DNA of 64,000 nucleotides from Brachynemurus nebulosus (GCA_035578155.1 JAPWDM010000001.1:6072672-6136671); one strand, 5' to 3'; positions 35,660 through 48,235 are shown, numbered from the stretch's first letter. Numbers and translations are program-made. The notes: generated from the letters alone by a model not told the origin.

Positions 35660-35850
35660 GCGCCACAACTAAGGTGATATGCATCGTTTGGTATAATTAT
35701 GTTGTACTATTGCTTTTTGGTGTTGATAGGTTTATAGGTGATTGGTGCGGTATGGTAGTTTGATGATGATGTATCTCCCCCGAACGGTTCCGAACTCACG
35801 ATCTTATCAATCATGAGCAGAGTTGCTAACTACTAGACCAGCTCGGGGTC
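35660..35850 (-). repeat. Second tRNA-related SINE-like repeat
   Basis: On the minus strand a 73-nt tRNA-like head (35848 to 35776) has a 7-bp acceptor stem (CCCCGAG with TTCGGGG), an A-box-like TGGTCTAGTAGTTA and a B-box-like GAGTTCGGAACC. The anticodon arm is decayed. The sequence continues with a GATACATCATCATCAAAC tract and a non-tRNA body to about 35660. It is best read as a SINE head; a functional tRNA is unlikely. Confidence 0.45.
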
Positions 35851-35859
35851 TAAGCTTTC

Positions 35860-36329
35860 TATTGATGTGCTTTAATTTAGGGTTGGTTTAATTTACTATA
35901 ATAGCAAAATTCTGTTACTTCACACGTCATTTTCTAAACCACTATACTTTTCCTTTACAATGCGCAGATGATACAAAAAAATTAAGTTGAATTCCTGGTC
36001 TATTATGCTTGACGTGTATACTCGTTACATGTTATGTACTTGTACAGGTAGAATACGTTTGCTTTTTTATACCTGTACAGAAGTACAGAGTAATACAAGT
36101 TCTATCTACATGTTAAGGAATTCTTTCTTACATAAGTGTCTACTCCTGTCTGTTTATTTATACACTTAAACATGTGTAAAGGAAAGTGGGGTCGATTGAG
36201 GAACTTAACCCCTTATTGCATTAATAATGAAGGAGGTGAAGAAAAAAATTTTTTTATTGAAAATGTCTTTCATTTCTTTTATTTTACTAGTCAAATTAAG
36301 AAAAAAAAATTAAGTCTTATTGTTTAGAA
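35860..36329. other. Intergenic, nothing recognised
   Basis: AT-rich. A possible transposon-end-like GGAAAGTGGGGTCGATTGAG at 36180 has no partner found. Confidence 0.35.
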
Positions 36330-36740
36330 ATTACTTAACGAAATATGACTTCGTATGCGTTAAATAAAAAATACAATTATGTTTTATGAAAATCTTATGC
36401 AATTTTGTTTGCCATTGTAACAAAAATAAACTTGAGACTTTCCACATTTGGCGAATGAACGGAATTTTGAGCAGTTTTGACACAATTGTCAATTTAGTTT
36501 TGTCCATTCGGGGAAATGGGAGGTCTGGATGCCTAGGTGGAGTTTTTCGTGATTTTTTAATGGGTGTAGATGAGTCGGCCAAGCTAGATGGAGTACCTTC
36601 TCGCCATGTTGCAGTATGTTTCCTGGCTACCGAAGTTGATGGATTGCCCTGGCTGGTGGGAGTATTCGAGAATCAGAAGCAAAATCATCGTCACTCATGA
36701 AGCCATCACCAGGAATAGAATTGACATGCTTGGATGTGCA
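36330..36740 (-). pseudogene. Unrecognised coding relic, possibly transposase C-terminal tail
   Basis: The minus strand shows an acidic stretch PGDGFMSDDDFASDSRILPP near 36714-36655, interrupted by a stop. In another frame it continues TSVARKHTATWREGTPSSLA and DSSTPIKKSRKTPPRHPDLP, the latter part of an 83-codon open frame (36582-36331). Acidic Ser/Asp-rich then Pro/Lys-rich low-complexity tails are common at transposase C-termini, but I recognise no domain. It overlaps + strand frames of similar length, and the strand choice rests on composition only. Confidence 0.3.
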
Positions 36741-37579
36741 ATAAAAGCGATACGAAGTCATATATCCCTAATAATAATTTGGATTAAACGTATACGAAGC
36801 CAAATATGGCAACTTCAAAATGAGCCCCAAAAATCGAGAAAAACAAGAAAACACACACGAATCACAACTATTCCATGTTCTTGAATATATAAAGAATGTG
36901 TTTGTTGAAAATTTTTGATTTTAGTACTTACCGTTTTATTGTTTAGTTTTCCCAAATAAAATTACTCACCAATTAATTACACGGTAAAGGTCGGACACTC
37001 TGAACATTACTTCAAATAAATTGACAACCCGCACTTACCAAAGACAACAAAAATTACGTTACGTTACTCGAAGGAGTATAAAGTTAGGATTTAACATTAG
37101 TTTTAAAAAAAAAATATTTTAATATGTTGACAAAAATAGTGAAACTTAGAATCCCAATATGGCGTTTTATGCGATCAGCGGTTAAGTAGAAATAATTCAG
37201 ATATAAGTGAATTAGATCGAAAATTCCAAAGTCAACTCTCCGCGCAGTTTTTTTTTTTAGTTATATGTGATCACAATTAAGATTATGGTTAATAAAAATT
37301 TGCATTTGCTCTCCGGAAAAATTTGTTAAATGTTAGTTATCCAGTTGTTCTTCACTGTTCCCTGTATACATTTATATATTCCTAGCGTTTTCACCAAGTA
37401 CGACATCCTGGTTAACTGGTCATGCCTAAGACCTTACCAACTTCACGTGAACTCATATTACCTATTTAGAATATCGTATATTTTTGACTATTGCCAAACA
37501 AACTGTGATTTTTTTTGCAATATTTTATAAAAGGCAGTTTATCTGACTCAACATATATTACTTCTATGAGATATACATA
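36741..37579. other. Intergenic, nothing recognised
   Basis: AT-rich. No supported frame or repeat. Confidence 0.35.
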
Positions 37580-37713
37580 GTACTTACACTCCGGATGTAG
37601 CACCAGAAGAGGACCCCTTCAAAACAGTAGTGCAGTTTCTGTCACGTGATTTGATTGGGCCCAAATATGGCCTCCGAACAGATGACGTGATCTATTTAAT
37701 TGAATATATGTAG
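37580..37713 (+). other. Orphan 44-codon open stretch, possible exon or relic
   Basis: The frame from TGA at about 37567 to TAG 37711-37713 reads HSTYTPDVAPEEDPFKTVVQ then FLSRDLIGPKYGLRTDDVIY then LIEYM. Its composition is balanced and unlike the AT-driven random frames around it. A CATAG just upstream (about 37577-37581) could be a splice acceptor. No family is recognised. Alternatives are a transposon coding relic or chance. Confidence 0.25.
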
Positions 37714-38097
37714 CGAGAAGAAACTGATGTAAATTTCCCTGTACAACCTTTCGACAGCGTCCTACAAAAAAATGTCCACTACCATTTTCTAGCTTTTTAT
37801 TTCACCTATATTTCATTCGTGTACAAAATGATTGAAATTTCTATATACAGTAGGCACTGTCCTCAGTTAATATTCCATTTAATTCCAATCTTCCCCTATA
37901 TTGGGAGATACAACATGCGATAGTTAGCCTAGTCTGGCGCTTACTTGTTGATTCACAATTCGCATTTTATAATTGTATAAATATTGTTATATAACCTCTT
38001 TCCCTATCTGTATGAAGAACAGCTTTTATAAATAAATAAAAAAATTGTTTCTTTCAAAGATATCATATGTATACGTTCATATACTTACGTTCTTTTC

Positions 38098-38134
<37 letters not shown>

Positions 38135-38365
38135 GTCTTCTTTTCTATTGTAGACTACTTAATATTCAAACTTGTTATTAGTTGTCTAGCTGGCAAGTTA
38201 AAGTGGCGTTACCAGAGTGTAAATTCATTCAGCTATTTCAGGTATCTAAGTAAAACAAATATGTTCTAAGCAGCCTATTTACTAGCATTTCTATAAAAGT
38301 ACTGCAATTATATTGTGGGACGTTGATAGAATAATATTTAGGTACACTGGGATAATTTCTTAGTA
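37714..38365. other. Intergenic with poly(T)
   Basis: T run of 29 at 38100-38128, otherwise nothing supported. The 74-aa frame across the T run is low-complexity. Confidence 0.4.
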
Positions 38366-38367
38366 TA

Positions 38368-39110
38368 CAGGGTGGGCCATTTTAATCTTTACATCTAAAT
38401 ATCTCGCCAGAGGCGCCACCTATCAAAAAATGACCTTTACAAAAGTTGTTAAGTACGAAGGGGGACATTAAATGGTGACCTTAAATTTGACCTTGAATTT
38501 CATTTTCAAGATAATTTTGAGGTCAAGTCGTATTTTTCAAATGGAACGACCTACTTTTTATTTCGGATTCTGAAAGAGCGTGAAATTTCACGTTGAAAAT
38601 GCTATAAACGAATTTTTTATAAGAGGTGTAAAGACCACCAAAGAACAATCAAAAATTAGATTTTAAAGGAAAAACCTCAATTTAAAGTGTTGGCATCTTT
38701 TGGAGACGTAAAATAGGAGCTTCTGTTCGTCTTTAATGAGGTGTGAAGGTCATTCTAAGATCAAAATCCAGAAAAAAATGACACTAAAAATTTATGAAAA
38801 ATTAATTTTTCATAACTAATAAATTTCATAGCTAAAAAATGAAAAATTAAAGGTCAATAAAAAAATTCGTTCATAGCATTTTCGACGTGAAATTTCACGC
38901 TCTTTCAGAATCCGAAATAAAAAGTAGGTCGTTCCGTTTGAAAAATACGACTTGACCTCAAAATGGCCTTGAAAATGAAATTCAAGGTCAAATTTAAGGT
39001 CACCATTTAATGTTCCCGTTCGTACCTAACAACTTTTGTAAAGGTTATTTTTTGATAGGTGGCGCCTCTGGCGAGATATTTAGATGCAAAGATTAAAATG
39101 GCCCACCCAT
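38368..39110. mobile_element. 743-bp foldback MITE with arms of about 280-330 bp
   Basis: Starts CAGGGTGGGCCATTTTAATC, and the right arm reverse-complements to ATGGGTGGGCCATTTTAATC. Arm identity continues through ATCTCGCCAGAGGCGCCACC and GAAAGAGCGTGAAATTTCAC to about 38640 and 38865. TA flanks lie at 38366-38367 and 39111-39112. Non-coding. TA plus CAGGGTG-type ends suggest a mariner-related MITE. Confidence 0.75.
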
Positions 39111-39112
39111 TA

Positions 39113-39839
39113 CAGTAAAATTTTAAAACGTTGTAAAGTAGCTTTAAATTTATACCATTAATTTAGGATTTATATAAAACCGAAAATAAAAATTCCGGAC
39201 AAAGGGATAGGAATTGTTGTAATTAATATTCCTGTAGTTTGAAACGACCTGATGCAATATTAACATGTTGACTATCGTAAGGAATTATGACGAAATGCAC
39301 TGTTTAGACAATTAATATGCTTATTGTCATAAGGTACGGCAACAAGCATGTCTCGCGCTTTCTGCCTAGGCATAATAGGTACCACATTAGTGTGGCGTGC
39401 TGCACAATATGTAATGTATAGTAGAGCACAGCGCATCTCTACGGTAGGTAGGATACCTGCCTAAAAAGAGAATAAGTTACGACTACGCTTTATATATTGA
39501 ATTGTTTACGTATGGTATAACGCTATGTTGGAGATAGTCAGGTTTCACTTGACGCCGAACAACGTTCATGACCGTCAATGTGTTAAATTATGAAATTAGA
39601 AAGGCCACAACAACCACGTTTAAAATTTGGAGTTTGGCTTATTGAACCAGTTCGGCATTCAATGGAAAGAAAAAGCATCTCTGGCAAAAAATAAACCTTA
39701 ATCAGCAAATTTTCCATTGAATATAAAACGCTTTTTCATTATTAGTCATTGTAACAGAATAGAAAAGGAAGAAAGAATTACAAAGAAATTTTATAAATAT
39801 TTTACATATATCTAAATATTGAATAATTTTTAAATGTAA
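39113..39839. other. Intergenic, nothing recognised
   Basis: No supported gene or bounded repeat. Confidence 0.35.
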
Positions 39840-39841
39840 TA

Positions 39842-40206
39842 ACGTAAAAGCCCCTATACCGGAACACTATTTTTAGGTGTGTAATTAACCTGGCTTATAA
39901 AAATTGACAAATAAATTAAACACCAATTTATTTTCCTTAATAAGCATGAAAGGAAGTCTTCTAATCCAATGAATTTGTTTTTAGAAAAATACGATCCAAA
40001 ATTTTTTATTTATTAATGTTTTTCTTTTACAAAATGTCGACACCTATAGCCAAACAAAGAAATATTAATAACACTAGGAGTTCGGAACGTGTAATATGAG
40101 TAATATGACACATAGAGTGATATCTAGACGTCAAAGTAGGAAACATAGAATGGTTTAAGCATCAGACGTAAATATAGGATCAAAATATTGTATTCAACAA
40201 AAATTG

Positions 40207-40260
<54 letters not shown>

Positions 40261-40439
40261 ATTTTTTTTAATTAAACAAGGAAACATTAAATGCGAGGTG
40301 AATTTACATTGGAAAAATAATCATTCTATTAATAATAATTTTTGTTATCAGAGGTTTCTTTCAGAAATAACTTCATTCCTATATAAATATCAAAACTGTT
40401 CAGACATATGATCGCGTTCCGGTATAGGGGCTTTTACGT
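39842..40439. mobile_element. TA-TSD MITE with GTAAAAGCCCC ends
   Basis: The left end ACGTAAAAGCCCCTATACCG is mirrored by a right end GGTATAGGGGCTTTTACGT. TA flanks lie at 39840-39841 and 40440-40441. An (AT)n microsatellite of about 50 bp at 40209-40258 lies inside. Non-coding, related to the shorter copy at 30070-30215. Confidence 0.7.
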
Positions 40440-40441
40440 TA

Positions 40442-43045
40442 TATACGTAAATGAATTTAAAAAAAAAAATAAATTAACAGTAGATCTATTAGTAATTAAA
40501 TAACTCTAATTCCTCTTAACACAATTTTTATTTTTCTAAAAAAAGACTATATATAATCACTAAATTGGAAAGTAACAAACATTTTCAAAATTTTTTTAAG
40601 ACAAGCTAGATACTAAATACCTCTTGTTGCGGAACGCGGTGTTTGGTCTGAACTGCGCAACGGATATTTTGGTTAATTTTTTAAATTAATAAATAAAAGT
40701 CGAATTGTTCTTGATTTCAATTAATTTTATTTAAATATTATTTAAATTACATATAATTAATTGTTTATTAACCGAGAAACACAACACAAAAATGGGAGAT
40801 GCTAATTGGCATTACATTGTTTAATCCCTTTAGGACTAATGACGAGCTCAGCTTGTCATACTAATTTTAGAAAAAAATTCAACCGAAGAGTGTGCATTGT
40901 CTTATATCGGTAACTCGAGGCTGTATAGTAAAGAGCGGTCATATTGTAAATAAATTAAGCAAAACGTACCAAACTTGCAATTATACTTATAGGGATATTA
41001 AATTTTTTATCTAAAATATTGGAATATACGGCGGTACTAAAAGAGTTAAAAATATCAAATTAGTTCTTCAAAAATACGTCTGTTCTGTTTAGTGGTCAAA
41101 ACATCTCTCCTATTGGTGCGGTGTGCCTCATCGCACCGGAATCTCCTATCATCATAGCCATTAACATAATTCGGGTATTCCCCGTATACACATGTACATT
41201 TTATTCAAAATCTATTATGTCGTCATCAAATTTAATACTTAATTATTATAACATCTGAGTTATGCCGTCTGCATAATATTTTACACAATATCGTGTTTGC
41301 TGAAATTCCAGGACACTCTTTTTAAATTTTTAATATTTTGTAGGTAATCTATTCATTTTGAGAAACAAATCAAGCTTCTAAAAAAAGTTTCAAAAACCAA
41401 TTTACAAAAATATTTTATGAAAAACATCGAATTTTGCAGACAAAAACCAACGCGTACATGACTGGACAATTTAAAATCTCACGATGCGTGCCTACAAACC
41501 TGTTTTAATTTGAGACATGATTCTTTGAGGAAATCTAACTTTATAGGTACATTAGAACTAATTCAGACCAATAATTCTTATCCACTTTTAACACACAATT
41601 TGATGATATCGCCTACATCGCTGTTATTGATAACAACCGCGCCTATTTGAACTAAAATTTCAAATTTATAATCCTCAAGATTATTTTATTTAATCGATTT
41701 TCTCTATTCTTAATGTAACTGCACATTATTAATATACATAAAACCTATCGATTTCCTATAAAACGTGTGAAAGGGTATAGTGATAATTTTATTTTTATAT
41801 AACATGCAGTTATACAGTTGGTGGTTAAATGGCGGAGATTTGCAACGGCAAACCAGTTAAACAAGTGCAAGACGTTTCGTTGGGCTGATAACGCCGTACA
41901 CCAATAATATGTATTGTATATTAACTTCCATACATATAAACTGATTGAAAACTTGCCCGATATGTTTATGTATTAAGAAAAAAAAAACCAACTTGTGTCA
42001 GTGAATAAAGTTAATGACCTTAAATTATCAGTGACCGGTTTTGAATGGCACACCACTTCTTGCATGTACTCATACATATTGAACATTTTTTAACATATTA
42101 TTGGTTTTATTAAAAAAAAAATTGTAGCGGTTTATGTTGAGTGTAATAATGAAATAATTGCCAAGTTGGATTTTGGAAGACAAGTATATTGTTTATACGT
42201 CAATTTGCGACAGTTATAAAAAAGGGGACAAAAGAGTAAAAGAAATATTGTTTACATTCTCTTAGTTTACATATCAAAATAACATAGACAAAGATCGATT
42301 TAAACTAAGGCGGTTTTGCGTCCAATGCCTTCGCGAGTATGCAACATAATACATTGAAATTATTGAAAAAACACTAAATGAATTAGAACTAGCTTCCTTT
42401 AGAATCTTCAAAGTATTAGTATAAATCCGAAATAAATTGTTGAGTAGCATTCATAGCTAGAGTATAAAATCAATTATAAGAACCAAAATAATTCTTAGTT
42501 ACAGTAACCCCTCACCCAAAAAAATAATTATACCGCGAAATACATATGTGAAAAGTTTTTTTAGTTACACAGCCCCCCCCCCCCCAAACCGAAAAAAATG
42601 TACAACGAAGTACAAATTTCTTTGCGTAAAATATTTCAAAAAGTTGCATTATTATTACATTTATCTAGTTATTGAATGTAAAAAGTCCACTTACCAGGAT
42701 GGTCCACTTTTAATTCAGGAAATTTTACTAAAAAGTTGCCCCAGCCACTTAAAGCAAAAAATTTAACCAATTAATCATTGACTTTATCTTCTTACAAATA
42801 TACAGTGTGTTTAAGATAAATTTACGTTTTTTTTCTAGGAAATTAAAAAGAAAATTTCTAGTTGTTAGCACTACTTTGAGGCTACTGTTTTGAGACTTCA
42901 GAAAAGGTTTAAAATAAACGGCTAGATAAATCTTTACCAAATGGTGTTTAAACACTATTGAGGTCCCGTAAAAAAGTAAGGTAGGTAAATGATACTTTCA
43001 AGAACTTCTCAACCAAGATTCTTCACTGGTGGATAAGTAATATCT
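40442..43045. other. Intergenic, no gene
   Basis: AT-rich, with a C run at 42573-42585. Frames at 42548-42766 and 42749-42955 have no family features. Confidence 0.4.
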
Positions 43046-43047
43046 TA

Positions 43048-44031
43048 GGGTAAAGTTGCCAAATGTGTACCAGTTTCTATATTTTTTTTTTTTAATATAT
43101 AACCTTTATTTATTAATAAAATTAGAAAATGACAGTAGTCCCATAAAATTTGATTATTATACTAAACATTTCAACAAAAATTATCTCCGGTTAAAAATAT
43201 TAACTAAAAAATTCTATAAAAAATTAAACTCTACAAGAAGTATAATTGTGGAAATTGGTTTTTTAATGTGTACCTGTAGTTTCCAAAATTGTACTTCAAC
43301 GATATTCGCCACAAATAAATACATTTTCCCCAGGTTTTACGCCAGCACACGATTCATGTTGCCATTGTTTACATTTTTTACACATTACCATATCTTCAAT
43401 TCGTGACTCTTCATAATATATCCTGCAATACAAATCTACTTCATATGTTTCAATAAAAATTCTCTTCGTTACTCTTTCCTGAGGAGTGTCATGATTTTTT
43501 TCATTGCTTTCATCTCTAAAATTAATTTTCTATTTTCCAATTTATTTTTATAGGGACTGCGGGGTAAAACTGTAGCACGTTAGGTTCTCACATTCTTTTT
43601 AGTAGGGATATATAAACATTTAGCATGTACACATTAGGATACTCTCTGCGGTACAAATTAAGCAACAGTTCATATTTTACTTAAAATTTAAGGCTAAGTA
43701 TAAAAAGCAAATTTTTAAAAGTTTTATGAACTCGAATACGTAAATTAAGTGTATTATTTAATTATAGAAGACTTACTAATACAAAATAACTAACCATTTT
43801 TTAAAATTAATCTTATAAAAATTATTAAAAATATAAATAGCAAATACAATTTTTGGACACCTTGAATTTTTAAATATAATAACTGGAAATTCAGTGCTGA
43901 TATTTTGTGAATTAAAGTTTCTTTGAACACTTTTTTAAATATGTACAGGTAGATGATTCTGAAATATGGCTTTATATTATTTTAATAAAAGGTACAAATA
44001 AGGAGCCGGTACACAATTAGCAACTTTACCC
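43048..44031. mobile_element. TA-TSD pogo-like transposon with zinc-finger coding relic
   Basis: The left end GGGTAAAGTTGCCAAATGTG is mirrored by a right end reading GGGTAAAGTTGCTAATTGTG (reverse complement). TA flanks lie at 43046-43047 and 44032-44033. It carries on the minus strand the C-terminal relic at 43296-43529. The rest is AT-rich. The + strand 116-aa frame at 43056-43406 is antisense to that relic and not considered real. Confidence 0.7.
43296..43529 (-). pseudogene. C-terminal PHD-like finger of a pogo-like transposase
   Basis: A 77-codon open stretch between TAG (43530-43532) and TGA (43296-43298). Near its end it reads MCKKCKQWQHESCAGVKPGE then NVFICGEYR. The C-x2-C-x2-W-x-H-x2-C-A-G-V ... 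F-I-C pattern is that of the PHD-like finger closing insect DDE_1 transposases; the final Cys is replaced by Tyr. Upstream is a hydrophilic HDTPQERVTKRIFIETYEVD segment. There is no Met at a sensible start and no catalytic core, so this is a 3' relic. It resembles the finger at 4000-4134 in an element with a similar end sequence. Confidence 0.55.
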
Positions 44032-44033
44032 TA

Positions 44034-46900
44034 CGTTCTAATATAGCCCACATTTTGAAGGTTAAAAATGTCCCAGAAGTCCTTGAATTTCAAAAGTGGT
44101 CAACATTAACGACTGAAAAGATAAACTTGAGATTAAGATAGCCTTCCCGTTTCTTGGATCTCAAATGAAGTTTAAAATAAACATTTGGACGGAGCTTCAA
44201 ATCAAATGTTATTGAAACCCCGCTTAAAAGAAATGTTAGGTTCAAATTGGCTCCTATAGGACCCTAAAAAGATGTAAAATTTAAGTACCCCTAAAACTAG
44301 GAATATGAGTAGGTTAGGAAAGGTTACTTTAGCGTTGCTTGGGAAACAGAGCGAAGGACACTGTATGGAACAGACTTTGTACAAAATTTTAGAACATCTG
44401 CTTTGCATCCAAAACACAAACGGGATACTACGTGGATGAAACTGCAGAGTATATTCTGAATTTTTGTGTTAGAACATAATTTCCCATTTGGAATTGCGTT
44501 CAGCGTTTATGGGTTAAGGAAGGGGTAAAGTTAATTCGTACAAAAAAGGCATGTTTTCGCAAGGCACCGTTCAAATCTCTTTATTAAAACCAATGGTACA
44601 TTAAAGTATGATACTTGAAGAATATTGTATAAAATTTTCACGAAGAAATATTAAAAATGCAGTAATGGCAGCAATTATTCGGACGTGTCCCGGAAAAAAG
44701 TAGAATTGCGGTGCCCCTCATAACTTGGCGCTGAATCATCCGAAATAAAAAAATGAAAGTTCATTCGTTAGATAATAGTTTTCCTCAGGTAACGCTGGGA
44801 GGGTTTTTCGAAATTTCAATTTTTCACTTTTTTCGAACACTTAGAAAAGAAAAACACGAATTTTTGCGAAAAAAATCGGCTAATTTGTTATTGTAAAATA
44901 AAAATTATTAACAGATTTGAAGAAAAACTCTCCAGCGTTACCTCGTAAATTATGTACAGAAATAGTGTTCAAAATTTCAAAAGGATTAGTAATGTAGTTT
45001 TGAAGTTATGAGAGGCATCGACTTTGAAAACGTGAGTTGTGGGTAAAACGTTTTAAAATTTTGAACACTTAAAAATTCTTGCATAAAACTGATATAGAAT
45101 ACTTACTGCTAAATTAAATTTTGTACTCTACACTGAAAAAATATATAGTACAAGTATAAACACGTTTGTACTTGCATTGAAATTTCTATAATAGAACCGA
45201 GAGAGAGATATATACAGAGAGCGAAACATCTGGGAGGTATAATTCTTCGCCAGTTTTGCTCCAATCAACTTGAAATTTTGAGACAATATTCTTGAGATAT
45301 TATGCATTCAGTTAAAGAAATAAAAAAAAAAGCAAAAAAAAATTATTTTAATACTTTACCCCGTCCTTAATATTAATTCTACAAATCACCCGACATTTAT
45401 AAAAAAAAAAATTCCATTTAATATTATGGTCCAAAAAAACATGTAACCTATCACTTACACAACAGAATGAAGCAATCTTACGTCTCTTACCGATTTTAGG
45501 GCTTTTTATTTTATTTTGTTTTAAAATTTTATTTTCAATTTTTGTCGAAATATTAGTGATAATTGCTTAGTGTCCGCGATAACACCATTGAGGCGAAATC
45601 ATTGCAGTGTTCCAATATTTTAGCACCATAATAATCACTGACCAAAATAAAATCACTCTGTAGATGCTGGCAGACTTGAGGTAATAATGTTTTGCTTAAA
45701 TAAAAATAAAAATCAACAAAAAAAAAAAAAAAAGTTGAACATTACAAACATATTTGAAATAATGCGTACATAAATCAACATAATATTCCATACAAAAATT
45801 TGATAAATGTCCTTTTAATGCGCACACTTTATAATTTTGTATTATGTATTATTTATTAGGTGTAAATATTTTTTTAAATAATAGGTTTGAACCAACCAAT
45901 CATTTGATTCATTTCATTTTTTTTCTGTATGTATTATTTATGCGTTTGGTGTTCGGGTGAAAATTTGTACTAATTAAACAGTCACCAAGTTCTTTATGCC
46001 AATGCATTGAAATTAATTATTGAATAATGTTTAGGATTATTGGGTACACGGCATATGGCAATTAAATATACATTCTACATATGAACTCGTTATAGGTTAT
46101 AAAGTTTAATCAAACGCTAATTGGTGAAAATGAATCAATTTTACAAATTTTTACCAAATAGACAATAGAACAAGAAAAGGGCAAAAAGTAGAAAATTTAA
46201 AAAAATCTGAAACTTTGTCAGTATGTAAAAGGTGACTATGACAACCTAATAATATAAATCGCACTTCAAAAATTGGGGTAAAAATTTAATTTTTCACAGT
46301 AAGAGATAGAGCAAAAATTAAAATCGTTCTGTTTGAATAATTTAAGAACTTCTATATGGAAAATTGTTTAAGACAATTAGAGTAGCGTAGGAATGAGTTT
46401 TGAATTCAAAATACAATTTGAGCAACATTGGAGAGAAGGATGAGTCACCCCCTTAAATTATATACTAGTTTTGAGTTTTATTTCTTGATAGTCTCAACCG
46501 AAATCAGTATTTAAATATTAAACAGTTCGATTAGTAAAAACGAGTTTTCATCCATTTTTAAAACAAAAGCAAAATTAACCCTTTATAAGCCATTTTGTTA
46601 TCAATCGATCACAGGATTTTCTTATACGATTTTTTATCACAATCTTAATTAATTTATGGTTTTTTACCTTAAATTTAGCGTCCTAGATGTCATAGCAGTA
46701 TATATCATAAATGATATAAATGAGAGAAATCTAATGTTAAAAATAGGAATTAAAATTTTAGATGAAACGTACGGGATTTGACAAGTGTTTGTTTGTTCCC
46801 AGAAAAATTGAAATTTGATGAGTAAAATCATATTGTAAATTTTTTAATATATGTAAAATATGTTTGAAAAACATCAAATATTTAAAAAAATTGTTTCTAA
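44034..46900. other. Intergenic; imperfect foldback near 44717-45020
   Basis: GTGCCCCTCATAACTTGGCG at 44721 is mirrored by a later tract that reverse-complements to GATGCCTCTCATAACTTC. An inner pair (CAGGTAACGCTGGGAGGGTT and its mirror near 44930) suggests one diverged foldback element of about 300 bp. No gene is supported in the remainder. Confidence 0.4.
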
Positions 46901-47109
46901 GGACTAAGTAATCTTAGGTTTTGACATATTTTCGTTTAAATATCATTGTTACCAAATGTTCACTATGGCCTTCAATCGTACTAGAAGTTATAACTGTTTT
47001 GTTACCATTGGATCACAATGGCCTATTTTATATTATATTATTATTTGTAGAAGTGGCATCAAATATTCTGCCTCGCTTATTTTACCGTAAAACGTCTGGT
47101 ATAGCGATT

Positions 47110-47523
47110 TAACATCCATTTGAATCAGGTGCTTCAGATGATTCAGATTCTGACAACGAATACAAAAATGGTGAAAATGATATTCTTGCGCGATTGAATC
47201 TGATAATGAATTTATTCCAGTTCCATAAGAAAATATTATTATTGATGAAAGTGAACCTGAAAAGGAAACTGATCAACCTTCTACTTCCAAATAAGTATAA
47301 CAAAAAAGAGAAAAACGTGGGACTAGAGTTTTACTGGAAAAAGCCAGATCTAGAGTTAGGCAATATAAATAGAAAGAAAAAAGCTACAAGTTCCATGTTC
47401 AAGTATTGTAGAACACTACAACAAACAAATAGGGGTGTAGATAAATCGAACGCTCTGATTGAATATTATCGTACACCATCAAAATTTAGAAAATGGTATA
47501 TATGCCGGTGTTTGCCTATTTAA
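47110..47523 (+). pseudogene. piggyBac transposase relic, frameshifted
   Basis: Three frames together give a piggyBac (DDE_Tnp_1_7) outline. An acidic N-terminal region reads ESGASDDSDSDNEYKNGEND, then in another frame IIIDESEPEKETDQPSTSK. After a large gap the frame 47380-47523 reads NRGVDKSNALIEYYRTPSKF then RKWYICRC. 'GVDxxDxLIxYYRTxxKxRKW' is the conserved C-terminal block of the family, just after the third catalytic Asp region. The catalytic core between these is missing, and stops interrupt the N-terminal part. It lies directly left of the partial subtelomeric unit. Confidence 0.6.
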
Positions 47524-47670
47524 TTATGGGAAGAAAAATGGTACTCCGACGGCCATAGTAACCAAATGGTACCATTCGGTTACGTTAAAGGTACAGGTAC
47601 GTTACAAAACTGGTAACGTCTTTAAAAAAATACATAAAATTTTTTTCTCACTTTTCAATCATTCTAAATA

Positions 47671-48235
47671 TTATTATATTATTATAATACATACCTAGAA
47701 TTAGATTATTTTGTGAATAACGTTCAAACCTTTAAATTTACCTATAATAGACTCCCCATAAATTTATTAACCAAAAGTTACAAAAATTGTGTAACAACCA
47801 ATGGCCGTTGGTTATAATCGGAACCCTTCGTATAAATCGCGTACAAACCGGATGACTGCCAAAAACTGTTTGAAATACATCAATTTCGTCACATATTATC
47901 CGGCGTCTTTGGCTGATTCGCGATTTAGTTGGCTAGTACGCGTAATGAAAATTTTCGCATATTAGCCGTAACATCTACATAATATGTCCCTTATTTTTTC
48001 AAATTTGTACCGTTGTAAAAGTACATGCCTATGGGCTTAAGATACATCTGTTCTGCTAAAACTTGTATTTGCTTCATTTATTTACACTGGCAAAAAAAAA
48101 GTATCAAGACAACATAATCAATTGCAAAACGATCATTGGTAATTACAATAATCAATTATTTTAAATAGACATTTATTTTCAGATAATAATAATTAATATT
48201 AATCCAAGTGAATATTAACATTCCAGTAGTTAATA
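47671..48235 (+). repeat. Subtelomeric unit 0, partial but longest form of the unit end
   Basis: From ATTATAATACATACCTAGAA it is collinear with the ends of units 1, 2 and 4 up to CATTCCAGTAGTTAATAC, where CCTAA repeats begin. It differs by 221 bp (47869-48089) that all other complete copies lack. That segment is bounded by the direct repeat ACTG. The body of the unit (266-bp repeats and beyond) is absent here. Left of it lies the piggyBac relic. Confidence 0.85.

Noticed and set aside
38045..38269. 74-aa frame across the poly(T) run
   Set aside because: A Phe homopolymer produced by the T run; low complexity.
43056..43406. 116-aa + strand frame
   Set aside because: Very Phe/Tyr/Ile-rich with AT-driven composition, and antisense to the zinc-finger relic that matches a known family pattern.
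46921..47109. 63-aa + strand frame left of the piggyBac relic as part of the transposase
   Set aside because: Hydrophobic, with no match to the piggyBac motif order; it may be flanking sequence.
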